Below, in pieces: positions 1 to 10,734 of a stretch of DNA of 64,000 bases. A model generated the notes under the pieces. The model saw only the letters and a program-made list of their open reading frames with translations. It was not told the DNA's origin and made no database searches. The stretch covers positions 5,159,568 to 5,223,567 of the forward strand of contig NC_053116.1 of the NCBI RefSeq assembly GCF_010015445.1, read 5' to 3'. Every line of letters begins with the position of its first letter. Positions within the stretch are counted from its first letter, which is position 1. A program made the translations under genes and the position numbers. This stretch comes from Perca fluviatilis. Its lineage: Eukaryota > Chordata > Actinopteri > Perciformes > Percidae.

Positions 1-139
1 TGTCCTGGAAGAGCCAGAGATCCAGCCTGAGGATCTTGCCACCCCTGCTCCAGTTCAACAGTTCCAGGAGAGAAGTGGAGCCCACATCAGGGACAGGCTA
101 TGTGCCCAGATTTCTGCACCCCAACAACCTGGGGCCACG
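1..139 (+). pseudogene. PIF/Harbinger nuclease (HARBI1-like), C-terminal fragment
   Basis: The second reading frame is open from the window edge to a TAA at about 137-139 and gives roughly 45 residues. They are acidic at first and end in a basic stretch, SGAHIRDRLCAQI, which resembles the C-terminal tail of HARBI1-type DDE nucleases. These enzymes cut and join the ends of PIF/Harbinger transposons in the nucleus. The catalytic part lies outside the window. Support comes mainly from context: about 330 bp downstream, in the opposite orientation, is a Myb/SANT-like gene, and this convergent pair is the standard Harbinger layout. The family call is an inference from a short tail. Confidence 0.5.
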
Positions 140-472
140 TAAAGGCAGGCATCAGTTCTGTGGAAGCCTTTTTTTACATTTCGTATAAGTTTGGGGTTGA
201 ATGAAATGCCCTTTTATGTTTTGCCATTTTGAGCAACCTTGTGTTGTGTTTAACCTTTTCTGTTTAATGATAAATATGGCATACTTTGGCTCATAAAGTT
301 ATGTATGACTATATTTCCTAGTTCTGTGGTTCTTGTGATGGATGGTGAAGTTACATTTTCATACAATATTCAGTTGTACACCCTTGAATATTCTTACAAC
401 AAAAGCTTAGAAACCACCTAATGCAAATCACAATTTAAACACCACACATGCAGATGAGGGCCAACTGAACTT

Positions 473-1300
473 TTAATGAGCTTGAAATGAGAAACAAAGT
501 TGCCATTCAAAAATGTAAAAAAACATTTTTTGGTTAACCTTCTTAACCAATTCCCCAAATATACCTATCAAAGTATTAATTTGCTGTTCCCTTCTCCTCT
601 CACACTCTTCCTCTCTGGCATCCAGCTCCATCTGTCTTCTTTCCTGCATCTCTGTATAGACCTTTAAGTACTCCACAACTTCATTTTTTCCTTTTCTTGG
701 CCTTTGGGGTAGTGGATGGTTGTGCAGTAGAGGATGTGGATGGCTGTACATTAGAGGAAGTGGATGGCTGTACAGTAGAGGAGGTGTTGGGTGTGTCCCA
801 ATCAGGCTCCGAGTCCACTGCCGTGGAAATGATGTTCAGAGGCCTGGTGGAGTCTCTCTGCCCCAGAATGTTGTGCATTGCTGCAAAGAAAGGCCAGGTA
901 CCAGGTGTTTCCCGTCCACCCTCTGTCCCTTCCCCAGTTCGTGGTAGGATCAGGTCCTGTGTAAAACAATTAAAGTTGTTTCACTTTCACACAAGCATAT
1001 GTTAACACATAAAACATTTTGATAAATACTTATTAAGCAACTTGGATATTGTTAAAGACACCATCAGTGTTGAGTAAACAAACACCCATAAAACAGCCCA
1101 TGTGTTCCAGTAGCCCATTCACACAAGCTAATAATAAAAATTCACCCTATACTTCTTCTTTAAATTTTCCCATTTTCTTTTGGCTTGATATGGTGTGACA
1201 GTGTTCTCCATTCCCATTTCTTTTAAGATCTCTGTTGGGCCAAAAACAGGTAATTTGGCCAACCATTTTATGACAAATGACAAACGTCAACTGATGACTT
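473..1300 (-). pseudogene. Myb/SANT-like DNA-binding protein of a Harbinger element, two exons, decayed
   Basis: This is the accessory DNA-binding protein of Harbinger transposons; it binds element ends and helps bring the nuclease to DNA. The upstream exon (about 1300-1152) contains IKWLAKLPVFGP and KRKWENLKKKYR, the last helix of a Myb/SANT-like domain, followed directly by a GTGAAT splice donor. The next exon starts at 956 after a clear pyrimidine tract and CAG. It encodes a TWPFFAAMHNILG motif, a Ser/Thr/Gln-rich linker, a KAKKRKK basic patch and a C-terminal coiled coil rich in Glu and Arg (EYLKVYTEMQERRQ). The basic patch and coiled coil are in different frames, so there is at least one frameshift near 690. 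No intact start is visible. Confidence 0.6.
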
Positions 1301-1489
1301 CTCCTTCTCTGGTTGATTATATGCTGCACCGCAAGTCCACACTGACTCGAAAACTTGCGTACACAAGTTTAAACTTGACGTGAGATTTGATCATAGCCTC
1401 CGCTCACGTCGAGCTTTGCGTGGAAATGACTGCCGGTACGGTCATACGTTCGTTTCATGAATGAGGGCCAATATATGTCTCCGGCGTTG

Positions 1490-1745
1490 TTTTTCTTTCG
1501 TTTCCCCCGTCTATGGCGTTTTGTTTCCCCATCTCCGGCGTGTGTTTCCCGGCTTTTGAGGCGTCCTTTCGCCGTTGTTTTTTTTTTTTCCCCCGTCTAC
1601 GGCGTGTGTTTCCCGGCTTTTAAGGCGTCCTTTCCCCGTTGTTTTTCTCCTAAACCCAACCTCCGCGATTCCGTTATTGTCTTGCTTCACCCGCGATGTG
1701 TTTCCCGGCTTTTGAGGCGTCCTTTCCCCGTTGTTTTTCTCCGAA
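1490..1745. repeat. GC-rich minisatellite, three to four diverged units
   Basis: The phrase GTTTCCCGGCTTTTGAGGCG recurs three times (about 1540, 1610 and 1697) with near-identical following bases (TCCTTTCCCCGTTGTTTTTC). Units are spaced about 70-85 bp apart with homopolymer T tracts between them. Long open frames on both strands here are a by-product of the repeat. No transposon ends were seen. The following stretch, 1746-2060, shows nothing recognisable. Confidence 0.6.
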
Positions 1746-2066
1746 AATGGGACGGCAATAGTGGTGACCAAGCACGTTTACATGAGACGGTAAAGGAGAC
1801 TTTTAACGTCAAATAAGAACGAGAAAGGCTCCTGACCGAACGTCCTTATTTTACGAGTTGGGTGTGAGAATGTGTTGAGATATTGGCCGGGACTGATTCC
1901 CGGCCTAAGGTATTATCCCAGCCTTGCCAATACTTCAGTTTATGACAAAGCACCTGCAAAACTGCAGGTCCTTCTATCATCCATACTTTGTTTATAGTGC
2001 TAATTAGCAAATGTGAGAATGCTAACTTGCTAAACCAAGATAATTATGATAAAATAATATACTTAA

Positions 2067-2771
2067 AGTGCCCATATTATGAAAAAATCACTTTTTCTGG
2101 GATTTGGGGTGTTCTTTTGTGTCTCTGGTGCTTCCACACACATACAAACTTTGAAAAAAATCCATCCATGCTGTTTTGAGTGAGATACAGTTTCTGAATG
2201 TGTCCTGCTTTCAGTCTCCTAGTGAGCTGTTCAAAATCAGCTCGGACTGTGACGTCACAGTCCGAAATGAGCTGGCTAACCACAACCGTTAGCTCGTTAG
2301 CATGCTAACCGTTAGCATTAGCATGCTAATGCTAACGCTAGCATGCTATGTCGTTCTCAATAGCAAAGCACTGCTACAACACACACAAGTTCACCATAAT
2401 CTACAAAAGAACTACTTACATGTGCGCCCTCATTTAGAAGTCTCCCAGCTAATCCTGCCTTGTAACTGACTGAAGTTGGAGAAACAGTCTTTCTTTTACT
2501 GTCTCTAGAGCTAGCTAGCTGACATGATCTACATCTGAACTACTGAGCATGTGCGAGTGCAATCAAAGATAGTACAGAAGAAGAAGATGAAAAGAGGTCT
2601 CACTCTGAAGCTAAAACAGAAACCAGGTGAAAAGATGATCTGCAGCAGTGAGAGAGAGCTGTGCAGTACAACAAAAATATGGTGTTTTTTGAAAATTAAA
2701 CCATGTAAACCTATTCTGGTACAACCTTAAAATACAGTTATGAACCTGAAAATGAGCATAATATGGGCGCT
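2067..2771. mobile_element. TTAA-flanked MITE with AG(T/C)GCCCATATTATG ends
   Basis: The element is bounded by TTAA at 2063-2066 and 2772-2775. Its ends are inverted repeats: AGTGCCCATATTATG on the left and the complement of AGCGCCCATATTATG on the right. It is 705 bp long and codes for nothing. A TTAA duplication fits piggyBac or Kolobok; the AG start favours Kolobok, since piggyBac ends usually begin with CC. Its centre holds two adjacent perfect palindromes. Confidence 0.75.
2296..2337. repeat. Two adjacent perfect palindromes in the MITE centre
   Basis: A 14-bp perfect palindrome (GTTAGCATGCTAAC, 2296-2309) is followed without a gap by a 28-bp perfect palindrome (2310-2337) built from the same GTTAGCAT/ATGCTAAC words. 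Diverged copies of the word continue to about 2350. Confidence 0.85.
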
Positions 2772-2775
2772 TTAA

Positions 2776-3310
2776 TGCTTAATAGCTCAAAGCACGTTGT
2801 GACTAGTGCAGTCCTAGAGCCCCTACAGTTGGTATAGACTATTTGCCTTGTTGTACTATTCTAAATAAATGAGTCATATTTAAAGTTGAAAGTTTAAATT
2901 TGAAGTAAGTAGTATTAACTATTATGGGTTCTACTCATTGACACACCCCAAGCTGTTGGAGCTTTAACAGGTGGTCCTGCACTGCTGTCATCGAGGGCAT
3001 TTACAACTAAATATAAAGCGAGGGATCAAAACGGCATCCGTTTTCTGTGGAATGTACTGTATAGACTGATGTTCACATGACAAAGCAACTGGATCGATTA
3101 AATGGTTCTCATTGATCTTCCGGCTCATTTAGGCCTATACACACTTCAATGCCTTCATTGTAAAATATAATGAGTTTAGTTAGAAATGTAATTGTAGTAT
3201 CTGGACTTCTAACGGACTTTTTTATGAAATACACTACATAATCTTGTATACAGACTTATTTATACATAGAGCGTCTTCACAAGCAATCACAAGCATTGAT
3301 CGTGAAGGCC
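2776..3310. other. Intergenic, nothing recognised
   Basis: AT-rich sequence with no convincing ORF, terminal repeats or tandem repeats. Confidence 0.5.
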
Positions 3311-3315
3311 TCAAG

Positions 3316-4222
3316 TGTTAGGTTCCGGAGAATGGCGGACCCAAAAGCAGAGATTGTAGGCAGTGGAGCAAATAAAAATGAGTTTAATTCCAAACCAGGA
3401 AAACATACAAACAAAAGGAGACCTGGAAAAAGCAGGGAGAAGAAGACCAAAAAGAAAATGCCAAACAAACAAAAAATAGAATTTTACTCCAACCAGGAAC
3501 GCAGAGACAAAAACAGTGACGACAAACTAACACGCAATCCAAACTGAACACAGTACAATTATCTGACAATGGACAGAGGGGAAGACAAAAGCCCCGTTTA
3601 CACGAAGGGAAGACGCAGATATTTTCCTGCGGTTTGGCCATTCATTTACACGAAAACCCCATTTTTATCACAGAAAACGATCATTTCTAAAAACTCCGGC
3701 CAAAGTGGAGATTTTGGAAAACTTCGTTTGCACGTTTGCATGTAAACTGAGACAAACTGAGGTTTATGCAGCCGAGAGAGAGAAAGAGGTAGTGATTGGT
3801 TGCTGTTGTTGCTATTGTCGGGATTCTGATTGGCTAACGTGGGCTTGAGCTTCTCGTTACACTGCCACCTACAGGTCTGGCATGCTCTTAACTGCATTGA
3901 CGGCATATATACACATGGGTACATATAAACAAACACTTTTCTGAAAACGGAGAGGTTGAAATGTCCGTTTATGAAAATAGCCGGCCACGTGTAAACGTAG
4001 CAAAAGATTAAATACACAGGATAACGAGGAAACACAAGACAGGTGGCACAAGGTTGGGGAAACAGGTGAAACACATTAGGGTAATCACACGGGTGGGAAA
4101 ACACAGGAAATAAAACAAAACAAGACAGAAAACAAGACTGTCAAAATAAAACAGGAAACAGAGCAAAAATACAACACAGAAAACAGACTACCAAAATAGG
4201 ACAAAACACCAAAACCATAACA
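3316..4222 (-). mobile_element. Solo LTR with exact TCAAG target duplication
   Basis: The segment begins TGTTAGGTTCC and ends ACCATAACA, so it has TG...CA ends, and it is flanked by TCAAG at 3311-3315 and 4223-4227. Without the nested MITE (3592-4000) it is about 498 bp, a usual LTR length. The A-rich plus strand and TTTTATTTTG-like words on the minus strand suggest minus-strand orientation. No internal gag or pol is present, so this is a solo LTR left by recombination between two LTRs. Family (gypsy or ERV) cannot be assigned by eye. Confidence 0.8.
3592..4000. mobile_element. MITE nested in the solo LTR (CCCCGTTTACACG ends)
   Basis: Left end CCCCGTTTACACG and right end CGTGTAAACGTAG are imperfect inverted repeats. 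CAAAAG occurs directly outside both ends (3586-3591 and 4001-4006) and is probably the target duplication. The 409-bp interior codes for nothing. It resembles other 'GTTTACACG' teleost MITEs, including the Harbinger derivative at 55641-56515. Confidence 0.65.
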
Positions 4223-4227
4223 TCAAG

Positions 4228-4914
4228 GCAGGGAGGTAAATAATTGAACACCTTGATCTTTGTTTACACCAGAGCAGATGTAGTGAATCAGTTTGCACTG
4301 TCCTTGTACATGTAGGCAGAGATGACGTTGACACATGATGAAGTATGAACAACGGGATTGTGGGCAAACAAGACACACCTGTGGTGATGTTGCCAAACAC
4401 GGAAGCAAGAACTGAACACACATGCACGCACGCATTTTATTAAAGGCCTTTTTTTTATCACATTTTGTAACCAACTTTTAGTGCCCGCACATGAGTTTTT
4501 ATGACTTTTTTTGGTCATAATTCTTCTTTTTGTGAATTGTATTCCCTTCCATGAGCACCAGTTCGTGCTTCTGGTATAAAAGGATACCAGAAGCGCTCCT
4601 GCCACTTCTTACTTTTACAAACCTTAAATCATTTAGTAAATTATTTCTGGAGGCTGGAATTCTTCTATGTAGACTATGGGTTAGAAAAATAAAGGCAGTG
4701 AAATACATTGTGTTGAATATAATTGATAGAGCAGCATACCTGAACGACTGAAGACTTTTTCTGTTTGACGCTGCCTTTTATTAAATGAAGTAATGGTTAA
4801 TTTCTGACACTGTACTGTAACTTTTATTCTTTGTACTCGTACTTTATACCTGTCTTATTTGATTTTTAGCTGTTTGTATTCTCATTAATGGATGGTGTTA
4901 ATTATTTTTAACTG
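4228..4914. other. No gene recognised
   Basis: Several short frames exist on both strands but none has recognisable domains. The stretch from about 4550 to 4914 leads directly into a LINE-like 3' tail and may be the decayed 3' untranslated region of that element. Confidence 0.4.
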
Positions 4915-4996
4915 CTCTTTAGCGTTTAATGTAAAGCACTCGGAGTTGCTTTGTTGCTGAAATGTTCTGTACAAATACAGCTGCTTTGCCTTGCCT
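4915..4996 (+). mobile_element. LINE/SINE-type 3' tail
   Basis: The string TAAAGCACTCGGAGTTGC, then GTACAAATACAGCTGC and TTGCCTTGCC resembles the conserved 3' tail of common fish LINEs and their SINEs. Only the tail is recognisable; the family is not assigned. Confidence 0.4.
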
Positions 4997-5248
4997 AACA
5001 AAATAACATAAGTGAAGTAAAACTGAATGTTTGCATAGACTGTAAATGTGTTATTTTACTGTTTTAAACTGATTTGAAATATTGAGAGGTGCAGGCCATG
5101 TGTTTTAAGAGTCTGTCAGAGTGCATCAGAGAGTGCATCAAGGAGGAAGAGAAATCGATGCAATGGTATTGTTTCTTTAACCTTGTCTGGCTCTAATGAA
5201 CCTGCTCCACATGGTAGCGTTCCAATCCACCCTCTTGTCTTATTTTCT

Positions 5249-5322
<74 letters not shown>
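5249..5322. repeat. Compound (TA)n(CA)n microsatellite
   Basis: About 13 TA units run directly into about 24 CA units. Open frames across it (poly-Tyr-Ile and poly-Thr-His) are artefacts. Confidence 0.98.
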
Positions 5323-5324
<2 letters not shown>

Positions 5325-5400
5325 GTTTCCTCTATGTTGATTGGCAAGTGGCGGTCCGCCACGGTTAGATTTCTCCCGCCACGTTATCAAAAAAAAGCCG
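5321..5400 (+). mobile_element. Possible hAT-type terminus (CAGTGTTTCCTCTA)
   Basis: Directly after the CA tract the sequence CAGTGTTTCCTCTATG followed by a GGCGGTCCGCCAC palindrome resembles the left end of fish hAT elements (CAG start). No matching right end or 8-bp duplication was found, because the left flank is the microsatellite. Confidence 0.35.
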
Positions 5401-5763
5401 TCTATCAGCAGTGATTCTTAGAGAGAGTGCCACTCAGAGAAAAGGGAGAAAGTAAAAAGAGACAGGCTGTCCGTAGGACCCGGTTGAGATGGCATGTGTG
5501 CATCCTTGAGAACTGTAAGTCTTATAGCCTAACTTATATTGTCAGTTCATTTAAGCCTGTATTAGTCTATAGTGCTTACACATTTTTTGTTTCACCTTCA
5601 CCTGCTAGCTAAATTGCACGTGGCTGTTGATTCAATACAACGCCCTTGATACATATCATGGCATTGTAGGCTAAACCGTGATTATTTCATACATTCATGT
5701 CCCGAAACATATTGGGAGAAATTCATTCAACATAATTCCAGCCAAATAACAATTAAAAGTAGG

Positions 5764-6030
5764 CTATGTTATTTGAACATTTATAACCCAACCCAACTGG
5801 CTCTGCCTCCGTTTTGGTGTCTGCTGCGGTGCGCAGCGCAGCTCGGACCGTGCGCCGCTGCCCTTTTTTTCCTCCATAAACTCCGCGCTCAGCTCCTCTG
5901 CCAGTTGCTGCATGAACTTCCTCCGGGACATTTTACAGCTAGTGCACTCCTTGGAGAGGATGTGTGCAATGATTCCAGCCAGTTGTGGCATGTATAAAGT
6001 TATATGAACACGTAGACAGCTACCGGCCAT
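5764..6030 (-). pseudogene. Possible transposase C-terminal fragment
   Basis: An 88-residue frame contains CTSCKMSRRKFMQQLAEELS, which has the look of the last helix and basic C-terminal segment of piggyBac-derived proteins (R-K-F then a leucine-rich helix). The usual cysteine-rich C-terminal finger is not complete, and no terminal repeats were found. It could equally be a chance frame in GC-rich sequence. The next 200 bases (to about 6250) are GC-rich and also unassigned. Confidence 0.25.
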
Positions 6031-6249
6031 CTAGGCTATGTGTAGGTCTACGGCGCCTTTCACAGAGCGAGCGCCCAGTGCTTTTCTTCTGATTCAGAAC
6101 AGAGTCCATCCACGCCGTAGCCTGCGTTACCGACTCTGGCTTTGTCTTCGGCCCATCGGTGATGCCCACTAGAGTCCGGATCGGGCCGAATTTTTCTGTC
6201 CGAGCCGGCCCGCGTCCGACAGAGCCGTGACTGAACCGAGCCAACAGGC

Positions 6250-7190
6250 ATTAAGAAATTTGTGTTTTTGTGTTAAAATCTCATTTTTTTTCTCATACTA
6301 ATGTATTTGTTTGTGTGGAAGCCCTTTTTTATTAACCAACTTTAGGAAAGCATTCGGAAATGTCAACAGTTGAGCGCATCAGCGCACAGGGAAACAAGCG
6401 CACGTTAATAAGCTGTTAAAATGTTCAATGGGTTAACCTCTCCTGATCGCTTCGTTTCCGACCGTGATCAGAAAACCAGGGGAGACTCGTTACCTCCAGG
6501 GCCGACGTTATAAAATGAATAACCACTAACTCTGCTCCGGTTGCATCTACAACATGTCTCCTTCCTCTTTCTCTATCTCTCTTCTGCCCACTTAGGCTAC
6601 CACCTTAATGCCCTTAATGCCCACACTTGTTACTCGAGACCGCTAGTTACGTTTCTCTGACAGAGACTATGATTATTACTAAGCAACCAAGATGCATCTT
6701 CAACACGCAATAGATTAAAAACAAAACCGCGAAAATGGCCAAAATAGGTAAAAGTGATTGTATTTTCTTTGCCTTTTGTGTAATGTATATAGCCTAAAAA
6801 CAATTTTAAAGGCCAGGCCACAGGGGTACCATCTAGTAGCATGTATGCTACTCAGCATTAATGGGCCACCTCTTTCTGAATTCCCCTATAACCGAGCCTT
6901 GGAGTTATTTTTCCAAAAGCCAAGAAAAACCAAATGCACACAGCAAGGCTGCCAACTTTGCCACTGAGGCAAATATGCAATTAGTTTTATTATGAATGGT
7001 TTCATACTATAGCCTACTTTGGGTTTTGGTTTCCCTATGAAGAATTTCGAAATTCCGACAGATCTGCCCCCACTGCTAAAAAAAATCCTAGAGAAAACAC
7101 TGTTTATATACACATATATAAAAATATACACATATATTCTATGGCGTGCCTTTTAGGAAATTATATATATATATTATTTATATATTTTTG
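6250..7190. other. No gene recognised
   Basis: Mixed unique-looking sequence with short frames only. No ends, tandem repeats or domains identified. Confidence 0.45.
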
Positions 7191-7191
7191 A

Positions 7192-7845
7192 AGTTTGAAT
7201 ATATGGAATGAACCTTGAATATATTGACTGAAAGTCTGAATATATGGAATGAAAGTGTCACGGAATGAAAAGGAGTCAGACTGGTGGTAATTGAAACGTA
7301 GCTTTATTCACAAAATCCAACTGGAGGAATACTGAGCCGGCCAAAAACAAACAGAACTTAGCTGGGGTAGTTTGAGTCTTAGGGTGGCAGCAGACGGCAG
7401 GAGGATGACAGCAGGTAGGATACTCAGTTAAGCGACAGGTAAGTAGCAGGAGAGAGTCTATGTGTCTTGTAACGACAAAACCAGACAAAGAGTGAATGAG
7501 CATGTGCCGAATATAAACATGGTGGACTAATGAGGTGCAGGTGGCGAACCGATGAAGTGGCCTGATGAAGTGCAGGTTTGAGTGATCAGTATTGGGGAGA
7601 TAGTGAACGGATGGGAGGAGTGGGTGATGGGGAATGTGAACAAGTGGGAGGAGTGAGTGCTGGTGACGGTGGGACCCTGACAGAAAGTCTGAATATATTG
7701 AATTAAAGTCTGAATATATGGAATGAAAGTCTGAATATATTGAATGAAAGTCTGAATATATGGAATAAAAAATCTGAATATATGCAATGAAAGTCTGAAT
7801 TTAATGAATGAAACTCTGAATATATGGAATGAATATATGGTTTTT
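7192..7845. repeat. 21-bp tandem repeat, split by a solo LTR
   Basis: Units of the form TGAATATATGGAATGAAAGTC (with TTGAA/GGAA variants) run from about 7192 to 7255, are interrupted by an LTR, and continue from 7683 to about 7845. About ten units are visible in total. Confidence 0.85.
7256..7682 (-). mobile_element. Solo LTR inserted in the 21-bp repeat
   Basis: The 427-bp segment starts TGTCACGGAATG and ends GACCCTGACA (TG...CA). GAAAG flanks it on both sides (7251-7255 and 7683-7687). On the minus strand it starts TGTCAGGGTCC and carries an AATAAA at 7303-7308 near its 3' end, which sets the orientation. GAAAG is also part of the tandem unit, so the duplication alone is weak evidence, but the abrupt break of the tandem array supports insertion. 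Confidence 0.8.
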
Positions 7846-7849
7846 GTTA

Positions 7850-8214
7850 CGCCCTGCTATGCCCTGCTACGCCCTGCAGTGTCTTGTTACGCCATTAACT
7901 ACTACAACTACTATTTCTAGTCTTAGTTCCATTATCTTTATTGTGGCTATAATTGCCACTGTTCATCACACCCTCCCAACTGGCACAGTAGTCAGACACA
8001 GCCTACCAAGAGCCTGGGTCTGTCCGAGGTTTCTCCCTGAAAGGAAGTTTTCCTCACCCCTCAATGTTTCTGCCTAAAAGGGAGTTTTTCCTCACCACTG
8101 TTGCACTAATTGCTTGCTCTTGGGGGAATTTCTGGAATTGTTGGGTCTTTGTAAATTATACAGTGTGGTCTAGACCTACTCTATCTGTAAAGTATCTTGA
8201 GATATCTCTTGTTT

Positions 8215-8217
<3 letters not shown>
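7850..8217 (+). mobile_element. Teleost LINE/SINE 3' region ending in a simple repeat
   Basis: A run with CTGTCCGAGGTTTCTCCCTG, AGGGAGTTTTTCCTCACCAC, then TCTAGACCTACTCTATCTG and TATCTTGAGATATCTCTTG matches a very common fish dispersed 3' tail as I know it. It passes directly into (AT)n, consistent with a retroposed tail. Family unassigned. A three-fold TACGCCCTGCTA word at 7848-7880 lies at its left edge. Confidence 0.5.

Positions 8218-8288
<71 letters not shown>
8218..8288. repeat. (AT)n microsatellite, about 35 units
   Basis: Uninterrupted AT dinucleotides at the end of the retroposed tail. Confidence 0.98.
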
Positions 8289-8289
<1 letters not shown>

Positions 8290-8290
<1 letters not shown>

Positions 8291-9225
8291 ATTTATTAAG
8301 TGTTTTAATGTATGACCCTAGGATTCAAAGTCCTCTGTCTTGCACTGACAAATTTATTAACTCGTGTATGTGGGGGGGCTGCGCGATCACGGAAAGGTTG
8401 TATCATGTGGACGCGCCGACAGTTTTGTTGTCATTACTTAGAATTCCTCATGGGGGAGACAATGCACTATACCTTTAAAACAAAGGACAAAAACTCACAC
8501 CTACTCTTTTCATGATGACTAATAGTGAGAAATTAAAACAAGAAGTCATTGGTGAAGCATAGGAAACAAGGTATGCAATCCAGCCAAAATTGGACTTTTG
8601 TAGATGAAACCGTTGTATCTGACTCATGATGATTTGAAAATGCACATTTATAAAGCAAATAACCTCTTATGATCATTATTAAACATCTGGGATAATAGCT
8701 ATAACTGGGAGAAACCTCATAATTGCTTGGAAACTAAGTTCTGAAATAACCTTCTCCTTTTTTATGACATTTATTTCCATAACATTTTTTTCTCACGAGC
8801 CTCCAAACAGTTTTCTCACAGGAGATACTGTAATCCTACCTCCATAGACGTATTAGAGCTACATTCACATGTGGTATTCCTACTGTTATCAAGCAGAAGC
8901 ATATTGAGCTGTGCAGCTTAATAAAAGGGGAGGCTGGCTTTTGTTCACAGCCGGAGCACATTCATCAACAAGATATTGATCGCAGTCCAAAGCTCTGGGG
9001 CATGTTTACCATCAGTGTCAGTACATGGGGGTCCAGGAGAAAGACATGCTGCTGGATCCTAGTCAGAAAATAATAAAAGAGAGGGAAAGGAAAGAAAATA
9101 AGGGAGAGCAGGAGCTTCTATCACTTCTCGTTTCCACTTTTCTTTCAGAGCCTTCTAATAATCTAGCATGACTTTAAAGAATTGAGGATTATATATTAAA
9201 TGTGTTGAGCCTTACATTAGGAGAA
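8290..9225. other. No gene recognised
   Basis: Low-repeat, AT-rich sequence without a credible ORF. It may be ordinary unique intergenic DNA. Confidence 0.5.
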
Positions 9226-9520
9226 ACTTAAAGGTGCTCTAAGCGATGTTGGGTAACGTCACGTCTTGTTGACGTTCGAAGTATTGTCAAACAAAACGGA
9301 GGCTAGCTCGCCCCTCCCTCCTCATCCCGTTCCCTCCCCCTCCCTTCCGCACGTTTATCTGTGTTTTAAGCCCCCAACATCTCCTTCCAGGCAACGCTGC
9401 CTGGACGAGACTAGGATTAGGCAATGATTATGGTTAGGGTTATGTGCCTTGAAGTCAACGGTCGCAGCGCTGCCTTGAAGTCGATTACGCTATGGTTATG
9501 GTTATGGTTAAGGTTTGTTA
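9226..9520. mobile_element. Partial TTAA-type element end (TTAA|AGGTGCTCTAAGCG)
   Basis: TTAA is followed by AGGTGCTCTAAGCGATG, a familiar teleost MITE start, then GC-rich sequence with CCCTCCC words. No right end was found. The start fits the other TTAA|AG elements of the window. Confidence 0.4.
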
Positions 9521-9775
9521 CGAGTGACACTGGCGTGAACCCAAACGCAGACAGAGACAGAGTCAGAGTGATAGTTAAACAAGTTTATTACAGTACTTAA
9601 TTGTCCAGGTTTTCAGAAAGGGGAAGCAAGGGAGGGAGATCACGTGACCGATGACTCGCATGGCTGCTCAGGGCTGAGGCTCTTCGGCCCATCTCCATAT
9701 TATCATTTAAAACCAGGTCTATTCTTTTTTATTTGATGTCAATCTTTGCATTTCTTACCACGGTAACTTTGTGGA

Positions 9776-10083
9776 ATGCCTGCAGGAGCGAAAAAGCAGA
9801 CCCCGCTGCAGTTTAACCAAGCAAAGAATTCTGCTAACTCGGCTAGTATGGCGACGGCTAGCGAGGTTTTGGATGCTAACGCAGACATACGGAGAAGGCC
9901 ATGGCCAGGGTTCTGGAAAGGCAACAAAGCGGGCTTCAATCTGCGGTCTGCATCGCAGTGAAGCAGGCGTTGGCAGAAATTGACACCTTGCTTCAACACA
10001 TCAGGACAGAGCTGACAGAGTTACAAGGAGCATTTGATTTGACGGCATTTTATAATCTATGTCTATTACTCCTATACGGCTGA
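9776..10083 (+). pseudogene. L1-like ORF1 remnant (N-terminal and coiled coil)
   Basis: ORF1 proteins of L1-type LINEs bind the element RNA. The first frame starts MPAGAKKQTPLQF and runs about 60 residues. A second frame takes over near 9900 with QQSGLQSAVCIAVKQALAEI and then DTLLQHIRTELTELQGAF, a heptad-like pattern consistent with the ORF1 coiled coil. The frame change implies a frameshift. The RNA-binding domain is missing; 10084-10440 holds no matching frame. Confidence 0.5.
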
Positions 10084-10439
10084 TTTGTTTTTCATACAGT
10101 TTATTTCAGAACTTAATAGATGGTTGGTACTTAGTGTTAAGGTTTTTTTTCCGTAACATTGTTCATGTTTAACATAGGAAAGCATTAGACCTGTTTCAGT
10201 TAAGCAGTGACTTTAGACAGGAGGGGCAGTTTTGAGCTGAGTTTTTGTGCGAGCTACGTTTGATGCGGCCATGTATCCTACAGAGAGGGAAGGGGGTCTG
10301 CGGTCTCGGAGGGTTAGGGGATTTACTTTGTTTTGTGTTTTCACCACACTGTACTTAGATCTAACAGCTCACCCTTTGTTACAAATTTGTCAGTGAATTC
10401 CGGTACGGTACTCGATTGATATATGTGTAAATTTTGAAG

Positions 10440-10734
10440 ACGGCTGAACTTTCAATCCTTTCTGTTAACATCAGCGCCTTAACGGGCCGATCAAACAAGG
10501 TAAATTCCTGGACTATTTAAGAAGGAAAAACATAGACGTGGCGCTTATTAAAGAATCAAATTTGCGTAAAAGAGATCGTCTACAAAATAAATATTTCAAA
10601 GTTGCTGCTGCATCTAGTGATGACACCAGAACCAAGGGCTCCATTGTTTTGCTGTCACGGAGATGCACACTCACCATAAACAAAAGTAGTAAAGACTCTT
10701 CAGGCAGGATATTTTATATATGTACTGCGATAAG
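10440..10734 (+). pseudogene. L1-like ORF2 endonuclease, first part
   Basis: The frame VNISALTGRSNK is the usual opening of an APE-type LINE endonuclease, the enzyme that nicks target DNA. After a frameshift near 10500 it continues DYLRRKNIDVALIKESNLRK, where the family normally has a Q-E-T/S metal-binding motif; here the first residue is K. RIFYIC follows and the frame is cut by an insertion at 10735. The sequence resumes at 11448. Confidence 0.7.

Larger units (their letters stand above)
1..1430. mobile_element. PIF/Harbinger transposon, right part
   Basis: The end of a nuclease gene (plus strand) and a two-exon Myb/SANT-like gene (minus strand) face each other, as in autonomous Harbinger elements. 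The left end is outside the window. The right terminus is not resolved; sequence character changes near 1380-1430, just before a GC-rich minisatellite. The 330 bases between the genes are AT-rich and hold no other ORF. Confidence 0.5.

Noticed and set aside
1457..1816. 119-codon plus-strand and 86-codon minus-strand frames
   Set aside because: Both come from the same GC-rich minisatellite and have no domain.
3646..4104. 152-codon minus-strand frame
   Set aside because: It crosses the junction between a MITE and a solo LTR, so it is a composite of two mobile elements and not a gene.
5183..5414. ORFs over the TA/CA repeat
   Set aside because: Low-complexity translation of a microsatellite.
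6060..6251. Minus-strand frames with GPARTEKFGPIRTLV
   Set aside because: Phrase looked transposase-like, but no family motif or element ends could be supported.
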